Shown piece by piece: positions 1-10,205 of a stretch of DNA of 64,000 bases (position 1 is the stretch's first letter; each line of letters begins with the position of its first letter). Both the position numbers and the translations under genes were made by a program. Origin of the DNA: Pelobates cultripes (lineage: Eukaryota; Chordata; Amphibia; Anura; Pelobatidae); assembly GCA_933207985.1 (NCBI GenBank), contig OW240916.1, forward strand, positions 321,391,872-321,455,871. Direction: 5' to 3'. Below the pieces are notes generated by a model. It searched no databases. It was not told the origin of the DNA and worked only from the letters and a program-made list of their open reading frames with translations.

Positions 1-336
1 AGAACTGATGATCTCAATCAATCCAATGGATTGGCTTAGATCGACAAAGAGGTATGGCAGGGGCAGGGCTAAACGCCACACTGGCCAATCAGCATCTTCT
101 CGTTAATTCAATGCATCTCTGCACACTGTCCCAGGAAGCACCTCCAGTGACCATCTGAGGAGTGGCCGCTGGAGGTGTCCCTATGCTGTAATGTAAACAC
201 TGCCTTTTCACTGAAGAGACAGTGTTTGCATGAAAATGCATGCAAGGGCTGTCTATACTCACCAGAACATCTACAATGAGCTGTAGTTGTTTTGGTGACT
301 ATAGTGTACTAAATGGTTTAGTTGCCTTGAGTGTCC
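1..336. mobile_element. MITE, piggyBac-type end (5' end outside window)
   Basis: No gene. The right edge reads gagtgtccctTTAA, the same terminal motif as the other TTAA-targeting MITEs here. The first 120 bases resemble 15826-15985 (shared cues: ccaatggattggcttagatc and a gcaggg-rich stretch). The part from about 120 to 336 resembles 17330-17508 (shared cues: aatgtaaacac-gccttttca and gagctgtagtt). The left end lies outside the window, so only one terminus is visible. Assignment to the piggyBac group rests on TTAA and the terminal motif only. Confidence 0.5.
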
Positions 337-344
337 CTTTAATT

Positions 345-1540
345 TTAGCATTTTAGCTTTCTAGTAGTTACCTCCCTAATTTGGAATTGCCAAAAATATA
401 TAAAATTAGGGGTCTACTTTACAGAGGAAAGATCTAAATTAAGACATAAAAAGTGTTTTCAAATTGTGATTTTTTAACTGTGCTTAGTAGAAAGCTCACC
501 AATTTTGGATCTTCATGCGGTTACTGTATTTAAGAATATCAACTTAGGGAGTTATCTGATAAGCACTCCCGCATACAGGAAATAGTGGTAATAAAGGCAT
601 CTGAATTTCAAAAGCAAACAATTTTTTTTCCTCAAATATCTGAATTCATCATTTTCCAACATATTTTTCTCCTATTCACAGCCTTACTAACTCTCCATTT
701 CCTACTGTGTTGGAAAAACAAGAATGCTTTGTATTAACTGGTAATGCTGCCTTCCCAATTTTGCCAAGAAAAGGCAAATAAGTTACAGAGAAATATTTTC
801 TTATCCATGATCTTATTAAAAAAAAAACTAAAAAAATATTAAAATGCAACATGATGGGTGAATCAGGTAATCAGGCATGCTTGATTTGCAATTTTGAAAA
901 CAAAAGCTCGGGGCAGCTGATATTGAATTTTTTTTTATTGATCTTCCAAATTCTGTTGAAATGCTAAAAGGTGTGTGTGTGACTCTGGATATTTGCTAAG
1001 GGGCAAGGTTAGTCTAAGTTTACATGTTATATCCATGGGAAGAATGTACAGCTCACTATAACAATATCTGGTTGCACAGAACATAACACACACATTAATT
1101 CAGAAATCACACTGTCTTACCTGCTAACATGGTGATAATAAAGCTCTGCCTTAAGCCAGCTGTATTTAAATAATATTTTTTTTAATATACTAATATTGAT
1201 ATTGAAATATTACATTGATTAGAGCCGTGGAAAGCTTGGCTCTTGTCCTTCTAGACAGTAGACCACGGTACAAAAATCTGAACCGAGTGTTTTATCACCA
1301 GGCTTATTATTGTACAGGTATACAAAGTGAAGAGAACATGTAAGATCAATGTTTAACTTAATACATACCTCCAAATATTTTAAATGGACAAAGAGAGACA
1401 CTTTAATTGTAGGGGTGTGACCTGGTGCTGGGCTGTTCTGAGTGTGAGTGAGGGTGTGGCCAGGGACTGGGCTGTTCTGAGTGTGAGTGGGGTGGCCCTG
1501 TTCTGAGAAATTTTACTTAATAACAATTTGAACAACTAAA
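345..1540. other. AT-rich non-coding stretch
   Basis: I see no gene, RNA gene or recognisable element over this stretch. It is AT-rich with short poly-A and poly-T runs. The last 120 bases contain a short GTGTGACC/GAGTGTGAG direct repetition (about 1413-1500). Confidence 0.5.
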
Positions 1541-1544
1541 ATGT

Positions 1545-1615
1545 GATTTAGAAGAAGAACAATGGATCTTATTTACACAGACTGATTTCTAAACACATTT
1601 ATTGTAGTTTAAAGT
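1545..1615 (-). mobile_element. End of the TIR element that carries the 48-bp satellite
   Basis: This edge reads atttagaagaagaacaatg, then a segment with cacagactgatttctaaac and tttaaa just before the satellite. The reverse complement of the right edge of the second satellite locus (45345-45415) has the same order of motifs. The satellite therefore sits inside a repeated element rather than in unique DNA. The opposite end of this copy is missing; the array runs into a piggyBac-type hairpin at 4010. Confidence 0.55.
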
Positions 1616-4005
1616 CACATTACTGGGAGTATTATTGCTGTGGAGCTCTGTTATACACTCAGACACATTACTGGGAGTATTATTGCTGTGGAGCTCTGTT
1701 ATACACTCAGACACATTACTGGGAGTATTATTGCTGTGGAGCTCTGTTATACACTCAGACACATTACTGGGAGTATTATTGCTGTGGAGCTCTGTTATAC
1801 ACTCAGACACATTACTGGGAGTATTATTGCTGTGGAGCTCTGTTATACACTCAGACACATTACTGGGAGTATTATTGCTGTGGAGCTCTGTTATACACTC
1901 AGACACATTACTGGGAGTATTATTGCTGTGGAGCTCTGTTATACACTCAGACACATTACTGGGAGTATTATTGCTGTGGAGCTCTGTTATACACTCAGAC
2001 ACATTACTGGGAGTATTATTGCTGTGGAGCTCTGTTATACACTCAGACACATTACTGGGAGTATTATTGCTGTGGAGCTCTGTTATACACTCAGACACAT
2101 TACTGGGAGTATTATTGCTGTGGAGCTCTGTTATACACTCAGACACATTACTGGGAGTATTATTGCTGTGGAGCTCTGTTATACACTCACACACATTACT
2201 GGGAGTATTATTGCTGTGGAGCTCTGTTATACACTCAGACACATTACTGGGAGTATTATTGCTGTGGAGCTCTGTTATACACTCAGACACATTACTGGGA
2301 GTATTATTACTGTGGAGCTCTGTTATACACTCAGACACATTACTGGGAGTATTATTGCTGTGGAGCTCTGTTATACACTCACACACACATTACTGGGAGT
2401 ATTATTGCTGTGGAGCTCTGTTATACACTCACACACATTACTGGGAGTATTATTGCTGTGGAGCTCTGTTATACACTCAGACACATTACTGGGAGTATTA
2501 TTGCTGTGGAGCTCTGTTATACACTCACACACATTACTGGGAGTATTATTGCTGTGGAGCTCTGTTATACACTCAGACACATTACTGGGAGTATTATTGC
2601 TGTGGAGCTCTGTTATACACTCAGACACATTACGGGAGTATTATTGCTGTGGAGCTCTGTTATACACTCAGACACATTACTGGGAGTATTATTGCTGTGG
2701 AGCTCTGTTATACACTCAGACACATTACTGGGAGTATTATTGCAGTGGAGCTCTGTTATACACTCAGACACATTACTGGGAGTATTATTGCTGTGGAGCT
2801 CTGTTATACACTCAGACACATTACTGGGAGTATTGCTGTGGAGCTCTGTTATACACTCAGACCCATTACTGAGAGTATTATTGCTGTGGAGCTCTGTTAT
2901 ACACTATTACTGGGAGTATTATTGCTGTGGAGCTCTGTTATACACTCAGACACATTACTGGGAGTATTATTGCTGTGGAGCTCTGTTATACACTCAGTCA
3001 CATTACTGGGAGTGTTATTGCTGTGGGGCTCTGTTATACACTCAGACACATTACTGGGAGTGTTATTGCTGTGGAGCTCTGTTATACCACTCAGACACAT
3101 TACTGGGAGTGTTATTGCTGTGGATCTGTTAAGCTCTGTTAAACACTCAGACACATTACTGGGAGTATTATTGCTGTGGAGCTCTGTTATACACTCAGAC
3201 ACATTACTGGGAGTATTATTGCTGTGGAGCTCTGTTATACACTCAGACACATTACTGGGAGTATTATTGCTGTGGAGCTCTGTTATACACTCAGACACAT
3301 TACTGGGGGTATTATTACTGTGGAGCTCTGTTATACACTCAGACACATTACTGGGAGTATTATTGCTGTGGAGCTCTGTTATACACTCAGACACATTACT
3401 GGGAGTAGTATTGCTGTGGAGCTCTGTTATACACTCAGACACATTACTGGGAGTATTATTGCTGTGGAGCTCTGTTATACACTCAGATACATTACTGGGA
3501 GTATTATTGCTGTGGAGCTCTGTTATACACTCAGACACATTACTGGGAGTATTATTGCTGTGAAGCTCTATTATACACTCAGACACATTACTGGGAGTAT
3601 TATTGCTGTGGAGCTCTGTTATACACTCAGACACATTACTGGGAGTATTATTGCTGTGGAGCTCTGTCATACACTCAGACACATTAATGGGAGTATTATT
3701 GCTGGGGAGCTCTGTTATACACTCAGACACATTACTGGGAGTATTATTGCTGTGGAGCTCTGTCATACACTCAGACACATTAATGGGAGTATTATTGCTG
3801 GGGAGCTCTGTTATACACTCAGACACATTACTGGGAGTATTATTGCTGTGGAGCTCTGTTATACACTCAGACACATTACTGGGAGTATTATTGCTGTGGA
3901 GCTCTGTTATACACTCAGACACATTACTGGGAGTATTATTGATGTGGAGCTCTGTTATACACTCAGACACATTACTGGGAGTATTATTCCTGTGGAGCTC
4001 TCTTA
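1616..4005 (+). repeat. 48-bp satellite array, about 50 copies
   Basis: The unit begins attactgggagtattattgc, continues with tgtggagctctgttatacac and closes with tcagacac (48 bp). Successive starts at 1620, 1668, 1716 and on are exactly 48 apart. The first 15 or so copies are almost identical. From about 2380 onward there are small indels (2, 3 and about 12 bases) and substitutions, and homogeneity returns after about 3150. Because 48 is a multiple of three and the unit lacks stops in several frames, long open frames appear on both strands. They encode only the repeat (for example SECITELHSNNTPSNV on minus) and are not genes. Some copies may be collapsed in the assembly. Confidence 0.95.
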
Positions 4006-4009
4006 TACA

Positions 4010-4078
4010 CTGGGGGCACCCTCAGGGCACTATAGTGCCAGGAAAACGAGTATGTTTTCCTGGCACTATAGTGGTCCT
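4010..4078. mobile_element. piggyBac-type MITE end with hairpin
   Basis: Two inverted arms, GCACTATAGTGCCAGGAAAAC and its complement, are separated by six bases and followed by gtggtcctTTAA. The same tgccaggaaaac motif sits near the ends of the MITEs at 5066 and 63150. Only this end is present; it abuts the satellite directly. Confidence 0.6.
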
Positions 4079-4099
4079 TTAATAAAATAAAGGTCGTGG

Positions 4100-4620
4100 A
4101 GATACAGTGTTATTACTTTGTGTGTTCATGACATGTGCACAGTCGTTATTCGGCATGTGCTAAAACCTTAATAAAATAACTCTGTGACACCATTTCTGTT
4201 GGAGTATAAAGTCCACAGCTTTATAAAAAATTTTAATTCAACAATTTAACAATTTAGGGTCATTGTCACAAGTATTAATTATGTCCGACCTTCTTGCCCA
4301 ATACCCCCGACAATGACCCTACCAAATAACATAATAAAACATTCCAATAATACATAACGTTTAACCCATGGCCTACCAAAGAGGCCCCATAACCATATGT
4401 TTAACTGTAGGGGTGTACCCAGACACCCCTACACCCCCAGATTCGTAGCCACCAACGAGCTAGAACCTACAAACCATTTTCCACTCCGGCATAGTCCAGC
4501 CTAGACCTTGGCCTGCCCACTTCCTATTCCACCTAAATCCTCTTTAACCCAGGACCTATTCCTGTGACCAAACGGGAAACTACCTACCAAACAAGACAAC
4601 CGAACACAAAGGGAGGGTGG
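4100..4620 (-). mobile_element. Probable Ngaro 3'-end remnant (minus strand)
   Basis: On the minus strand the segment ends with ataaagctgtggactttata. The minus-strand Ngaro remnant C at 29.7 kb has aataaagctgtggcctgttttata in the same context, after a similar AT-rich tract. Upstream on the minus strand is a GGGGTGT-rich non-coding tract. There is no recognisable protein. The homology is by eye and short, so this could be another family sharing the tail. Confidence 0.4.
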
Positions 4621-4629
4621 GAGGGACAA

Positions 4630-5060
4630 GTATCAAGTAAGTGTGATTTTGATTAAAAAGGCCAGTTCACCAAAATGGCCGTTATTTAAACCCTTATTCT
4701 CCTCCCCCCCCTGTCCAGACATTACTTTTCCACACCCCTTGACCTTAACTTCACCTGCCCACTCTCTGGCCCTGTCAAGGCCCACTCCCCCCCTGCGTTG
4801 CTCCATGGGCTTCATTCTTTACGCTATATACAGCCTAGTACTTACTATTTCCTGCTTACTCTGACCTGGTTTTTAGTCTCAATTCCAACATGGTTCTTAA
4901 CATGGCCTGGATTGTCTTCGGTTCTATATATGACACATGGTTTGTACTAAATTAGTGTCCACAATTAGAGTATAAAATTAGGAATGTGCAATGAATGTCC
5001 CCTCCTGTGGGCTCAGTAATTAAGGATGTCACCAGAAGGCTGTTTTTAGATCACCCACTC
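4630..5060. other. Non-coding stretch, C-rich segment
   Basis: The segment 4690-4810 is C-rich and contains short open frames on both strands that resemble no family. I find no supported gene. It may be the regulatory end of the adjacent retroelement remnant. Confidence 0.35.
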
Positions 5061-5065
5061 ATTGA

Positions 5066-5575
5066 AGGGACACTCCAGGCACCCAGACCACTTCTGCCCA
5101 TGTTTATGGGTGCCAACTCCCACTACCATTAACCCTGCAAGTGTAATTATTGCAGTTTTTTTAATAAACTGCAATAATTACCTTGCAGGGTTAACTCCAC
5201 CTCTAGTGGCTGTATACTAGACAGCCACTAGAGGGCACTTCCTGGTTCCTAGCACAGGAAACCTGTGCTAGAGCGTTGCTGGACGTCCTCACGCTGTGTG
5301 AGGACCTCCAGCGTCTCTCATTTCCCCATAGGAAAGCAATGAAATCTATTTTCAATGCTTTCCTATGGGGAGCGCTAATGCGCATGCGCGGCATTGCTGC
5401 GCATGCGTATTAGGTCTCCCCAGCCGGTGGACGGGATCAGTCTCGCCCACTGGCTGACGCAGTCAAAAGGAGGAGCGGCGCAAAGGAGGAAGCAACCGGG
5501 GATTGGGGGGTGGAAGGGAGAGGGGACCTGCAGTGCCAGGAAAACGGATTGTTTTCCTGGCACTGGAGTTTCCCT
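5066..5575. mobile_element. piggyBac-type MITE (510 bp)
   Basis: Terminal inverted repeats are AGGGACACTCC on the left and AGGGAAACTCC (reverse complement) on the right. They are flanked by TTGA and TTAA, one substitution from a TTAA target duplication. Internal landmarks are two tttcctatgggg-type motifs, a gcgcatgcgcggcat palindromic tract and the tgccaggaaaac hairpin near the right end. The same family is present in reverse orientation at 63150-63626. No coding capacity; the open frames inside are chance. Confidence 0.8.
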
Positions 5576-5579
5576 TTAA

Positions 5580-5990
5580 TCAACTATTCTGCAAACAGAG
5601 CAGTTAAAAAAAAGCACATCTCACTGTTAAAATCATTTCCTAGAAGTTGAATATTCATTAGAAAATATTAGCTTGTTTAGCTGCATTCATGGGGCCGCCT
5701 TGGGGTTAAAGCTGATATTTTCGCGCAAGCTGAAACACTTAAAGCATCTAATCAGTGATCTCCCCTTTCTCAGCATTTACAATGCTAGCATAAACTACAT
5801 GAAATGCATTCCAGCTGTGTTAACACACGCCCTCTTATTCCTTTGTAGTGTAACAGGACATTAACATTAATAATAAACACTGATAACATTCAATGCTCAC
5901 ACTATTCAGTGCACCACATCAGACACCCATGACCAAGGCACTAACAAACATAGAATCTGCATTCTTGTTACATTTGTCACAGCAATAGGT
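5580..5990. other. Non-coding stretch
   Basis: I see no gene or identifiable element between the MITE and the 36-bp minisatellite. Confidence 0.5.
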
Positions 5991-5994
5991 GGCA

Positions 5995-7275
5995 TGCACA
6001 GCACCAGCTATGGCACCAGATTGCACATTCAACTTCATATTGCACAAACAGCACTTTTCACATCACAGCACCAGATTGCACAAACAGCACTTTCCATATC
6101 ACAGCACCAGATTGCACAAACAGCACTTTCCATATCACAGCACCAGATTGCACCCACATCACTTTCCATATCACAGCACCAGATTGCACCCACTGCACTT
6201 TCCATATCACAGCACCAGATTGCACCCACATCACTTTCCATATCACAGCACCAGATTGCACCCACTGCACTTTCCATATCACAGCACCAGATTGCACAAA
6301 CAGCACTTTCCATATCACAGCACCAGATTGCAGCCACTGCACTTTCCATATCACAGCACCAGATTGCAGCCACTGCACTTTCCATATCACAGCACCAGAT
6401 TGCACCCACAGCACTTTCCATATCACAGCACCAGATTGCACCCACAGCACTTTTCATATCACAGCACCAGATTGCAGCCACTGCACTTTCCATATCACAG
6501 CACCAGATTGCACCCACTGCACTTTTCATATCACAGCACCAGATTGCACCCACAAAACATTTCATATCACAGCACCAGATTGCACCCACAAAACATTCCA
6601 TATCACAGCACCAGATTGCACCCACAAAACATTTCACATCACAGCACCAGATTGCACCCACAAAACATTTCATATCATAGCACCAGATTGCACCCACAGC
6701 ACTTTCCATATCACAGCACCAGATTGCACCCACAAAACATTTCATATCACAGCACCAGATTGCACCCACAAAACATTTCATATCACAGCACCAGATTGCA
6801 CCCACAAAACATTTCATATCACAGCACCAGATGGCACCCACAGCACTTTCCATATCACAGCACCAGATTGCCATCACAGCACCAGATTGCACCACAGCAC
6901 TTTCCATATCACAGCACCAGATTGCACCCACAGCACTTTTCACATCACAGCACCAGATTGCACCCACAGCACTTTCCATATCACAGCACCAGATTGCACC
7001 CACAGCACTTTCCATATCACAGCACCAGATTGCACCCGCAGCACTTTCCATATCACAGCACCAGATTGCACGCACAGTACTTTTCAAATCACAGCACCAG
7101 ATTGCACCCACAAAACATTTCATATCACAGCACCAGATTGCACCCACAAAACATTTCATATCACAGCACCAGATTGCACCCACAGCACTTTCCATATCAC
7201 AGCACCAGAATGCACCCACAGCACTTTTCATATCACAGCACCAGATTGCCCCCAAAGCCCCAGATTGCACACAAA
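5995..7275 (+). repeat. 36-bp minisatellite, about 35 copies
   Basis: The unit is cagcaccagattgcacccac followed by agcactttccatatca (36 bp). It starts with imperfect copies at 5998-6060 and decays into degenerate copies up to about 7400. Variant units cluster: copies with aaaacatttc in place of gcactttcc occupy 6550-6830 and 7100-7180, as expected from local unequal exchange. A 36-bp period gives several long open frames (a 496-codon one on plus, a 411-codon one on minus). Their products are pure repeat (SQHQIAPTALSI) and I do not call them genes. Confidence 0.95.
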
Positions 7276-7479
7276 GTTAATGCCACAGTACTAGGAGACA
7301 CTCACATCGCCAGCTACAGCAACAGAATGTGCCCACAGAACCAGACTGCACCCACAATACCAGATGTCGTGCCAACAGTCCAGAGCACCAGATTGCACCT
7401 ACAATATGTTCCACAGCATCTTAAAATGCCAGTAATCATAATGCTCTCTCTAACGCTCTGGTCCCTGTTCACAATATAG

Positions 7480-7860
7480 TAATATAACATAGCTGTCTGA
7501 TACCCAGCACAAGTTGGCTCCTCTCACTACTGTTGCTGGCTGCTGTGCTAGGTGTCACACTGTGGCGGCTGGCAGATATTTAGGTGTGCCACACAGACAG
7601 GACCGGTGCAAGAATACTTGACTACTAGTTATAATTATACGTCTGTCACCTCTTTAGCCTAGAGGGACTAGTGAAATATTAAAATCTTGATGTAAACATA
7701 TGAGATATCTCAAAGGTATTTTTTTACATGCATGACCATTTTTATTCTACAATAATTTTTGACTACTCAGGCGAAGATGCATTTTGCTGCCCCACACCCC
7801 CCAAAAAATGCATCTTAACTTATTTGTGTGTCTCCTAACCCATTTTGAATTTCTTACCCC
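7480..7860. other. Non-coding stretch
   Basis: No gene seen. At 7602 the motif caggaccggtgcaag resembles the start of some hAT non-autonomous elements, but I cannot pair it with an opposite end. Confidence 0.3.
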
Positions 7861-8240
7861 CTTTTGTGTTTTTATATATCCTATCTTTTGAATGTCTTAC
7901 CCCTTTTTGTGTCTTATCCACCATTTATCCCCTTTGTGTCTCTTTCTCCTTCCAGCCCCTTTGTGTGCCATTGTCCCCTTCCCCAGCCCTTCTGTGTGTG
8001 TCATTGTCCCCTTCTTAGCCCCTCTGTGTGCCATTGTTCTCTTCACAGCCCCTCAGTGTGGATCTCTTGTTCCTCTTCCTCAACCCCTCTGTGTCTCTCT
8101 TTACCCAACCTCACCCCATCTGTGTGTCTCACTTTACTCTACTTTCACACCTCTGTTTCTTACCCCCCCCAGTCCCTCTGTATGTGTCTCCCTACGGCCC
8201 TCCTCCCCAACCCCTGTGTGTCTTTTACTCTCCCTGAAGC
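7860..8240 (+). repeat. Degenerate CT-rich tandem repeat
   Basis: Loosely repeated units of about 25-33 bases contain cccctttgtgtctc or variants. Similar degenerate tracts occur at 20870-21150 and, reversed, at 48010-49060, so the tract is probably the inside of a dispersed element. Open frames through it are low-complexity and not genes. Confidence 0.6.
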
Positions 8241-8625
8241 TATGCCAGCTCACTGGAAAATTTCCCAGTATCACAGTCGTCCAGCTACTAGCACCCTCCT
8301 ACACATGGCTTGGTAGTGGGCCATCGGAGCATGCACAACAATTCTGTCTGCCCCCATGCACATAATGAATCTTTGGTAGCAGAAGCAGATAAATTAATCA
8401 ATACCTGTAGATTATAAACTCATTTTAGCCAAACCTGTTGTTCCTGTAAGATTGTGTAATTGTTTTATATTCCAACAGGTGTTGACAAAATGCTGTTTTC
8501 AGATTCTCGTGGTTTCCACTTTATTTTCCAGTGTAACACGAGAGCTACTGATCTATGTTAACCTCTGGGAATTATGTTAACTTTGTGTCTGCTTGTTTAT
8601 TTCTTTCTTGAAGTTAGGCAGTTGT

Positions 8626-9010
8626 CATGATTACCGATCGGCAACTACCTAGGAGTGACTTCTGTGTTTCGCCGAACAGGCCCGCCTATGCGTCTGATGT
8701 CACACGCGTTAAAGGGAATCCATGGTACTCCAAAATGGCTCAGTCAATTTGTTACAAATTGTTACCAAGTGCCGTCTGAGCAACCTGTGATATCTACCTG
8801 TACCGAACCTCTGATCTTCCAAACTGACTTTGCTGAACTTTATTGTAACGGATCCCCTGTACTCCGATTGCGTATATCCCTTGAAGTCTCTCAGGTTCCG
8901 AAGTGAGGCAGTGATTATAACTCTGAACTAGCTCAAACAACAGCCTAGACTTGATGAAGGGTACAAATGAACTGGTTTATTATGGCCAAGTTGCCTGCTT
9001 ATATACACAA
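8626..9010 (-). mobile_element. Possible LTR fragment (minus strand)
   Basis: Read on the minus strand this contains a segment with cataataaaccagttcattt, a plausible poly-A signal region. It ends in gatcggtaatcatgaca, i.e. with CA, as an LTR would. No partner LTR, coding region or target duplication is visible. Weak call. Confidence 0.25.
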
Positions 9011-9020
9011 TCCCTAGCAC

Positions 9021-10205
9021 GTGTTCCCTTCCACACCATCCGCCCCGGCCGCCAGCGCTGGATTGCGGGCCGGCGGCGGTGGGCGGCGGTTACAGCTATC
9101 CTGGCAACGGTCCAGGTCCCCCCATGGCCGGCGGGGAGGTGGGGCGGTACATAGGCCCTCACGGGCTGTGCGGGGTACCTTGGTACTGGGGGGGTCCCCT
9201 TGTCTGTCAGGAGCCTCCTCTGCCGGTGAGGAAGGCTCCCAGGGCTCTGACTCCCCTGTCCCCCCTCTTTCCCCTGTTAGCACTGTTTCTTCTACCAGGG
9301 GGCCCAGCTTACCCTTGGCTGGGCCCCCTGGTCCCCCATCCTCTTTCCCAGTTTCCTCTTCCCCCCTCCCCCCCTCTTGTGGGCCTGCCCCTCCTCTCCC
9401 ATCCTTTCTGTTTTTACCTCCCCCCCTCCTGGTCTCTATCCCACCCTGTCTGCCTCCATCTATTCTCCCCCCTCTTGCCTGGACCCCCTACTTCCCTGCA
9501 GGTCACTTACCTCGGCCATCTCCTCTTGGGCGTGGACTCTCATCTTCTCTGCTGCTCTCTTCTCAGGATACTGCGGCAGTTCATGGACCCATCCAGCAGG
9601 TGGCACCTGGAACACAGCTGCTCCCTTCTGTGGATTCTGGAACTGCTGTTTCTTTGCCTCAGCTTTCTGGGAGTGCAGTGCCGGGCTTGGATCGCCAGTC
9701 TGCGACCGGTGAGTACTTTGTTCCCTACACTTCTGGCGCTGCGGGTTCCGGGCTGGGAGGGTTCCTCTCAGGTCTTCGGGGTTTTTTGGATCAGTGGGAG
9801 CGGGATATGGCGGTTAGTGGGGTCAATTCTATTGATGGTCAACTCCGGTCAGCTTGGTCCCCTGCCCTGCTCCCTCCTAATGTTCAGTCTTCTTCCCCTC
9901 CTGGGCCCCTGCCCGGGACAGGTGGCAGTACAGTACCTCTGGGTTCCCCGGCGCCCGCGGTGGCCGGTGTTGGTTTCGCCTCGGGCGATGCTTGTCTCGA
10001 GGGAGGGGTCTTGGACGTAGCGCGGGGTGCTGCTTACATGTGCTAGTCTGGCCCTCTGGGCTTGCACTTGAAGCATGAGACGAAGGAGCAAATTTGGAAG
10101 GGGGAATTTGTGGAGATATTTTCTCTCCTACCGCTGGAGGAAGCTCCTCCCGTTGCGGACAAGGACAGTAATGTCAGGATATTTATATCGGCAGACATTT
10201 TGTGC
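9021..10205 (+). pseudogene. Ngaro-like element A: gag (ORF1), 5' half
   Basis: This is the N-terminal part of the nucleocapsid-like ORF1 of a tyrosine-recombinase retrotransposon. One frame runs through the GC-rich region from 9021. It encodes a long proline/serine-rich low-complexity leader, then reaches an in-frame TAG at 10044-10046. In the same frame it continues with LHLKHETKEQIWKGEFVEIF and SLLPLEE, the conserved core start of this gag family. It breaks off near 10165-10205, where a 2.3-kb insertion begins; the remaining gag resumes at about 12443. The alternative overlapping frame (9079-10020) is rejected because it does not lead into the conserved core. The exact start is uncertain because no diagnostic residues lie in the leader. 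Confidence 0.65.

Noticed and set aside
1635..3563. 642-codon and other long open frames in the 48-bp array
   Set aside because: Open only because the unit is 48 bp and lacks stops; all frames and both strands are open and products are pure repeat, with no start context or domain.
1616..4005. CRISPR-like array
   Set aside because: Units are contiguous with no unique spacers, and the genome is eukaryotic.
5989..7479. 496-codon plus and 411-codon minus frames in the 36-bp array
   Set aside because: Same cause: period divisible by three. Histidine/glutamine-rich repeat products on plus and the mirror on minus.
7864..8365. 150- and 157-codon frames in the CT-rich block
   Set aside because: Overlapping frames of a degenerate low-complexity repeat; no domain.
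9079..10020. 313-codon frame overlapping Ngaro gag
   Set aside because: Overlaps the frame that leads into the conserved LHLKHETKEQIWKG core; it has no gag features itself.
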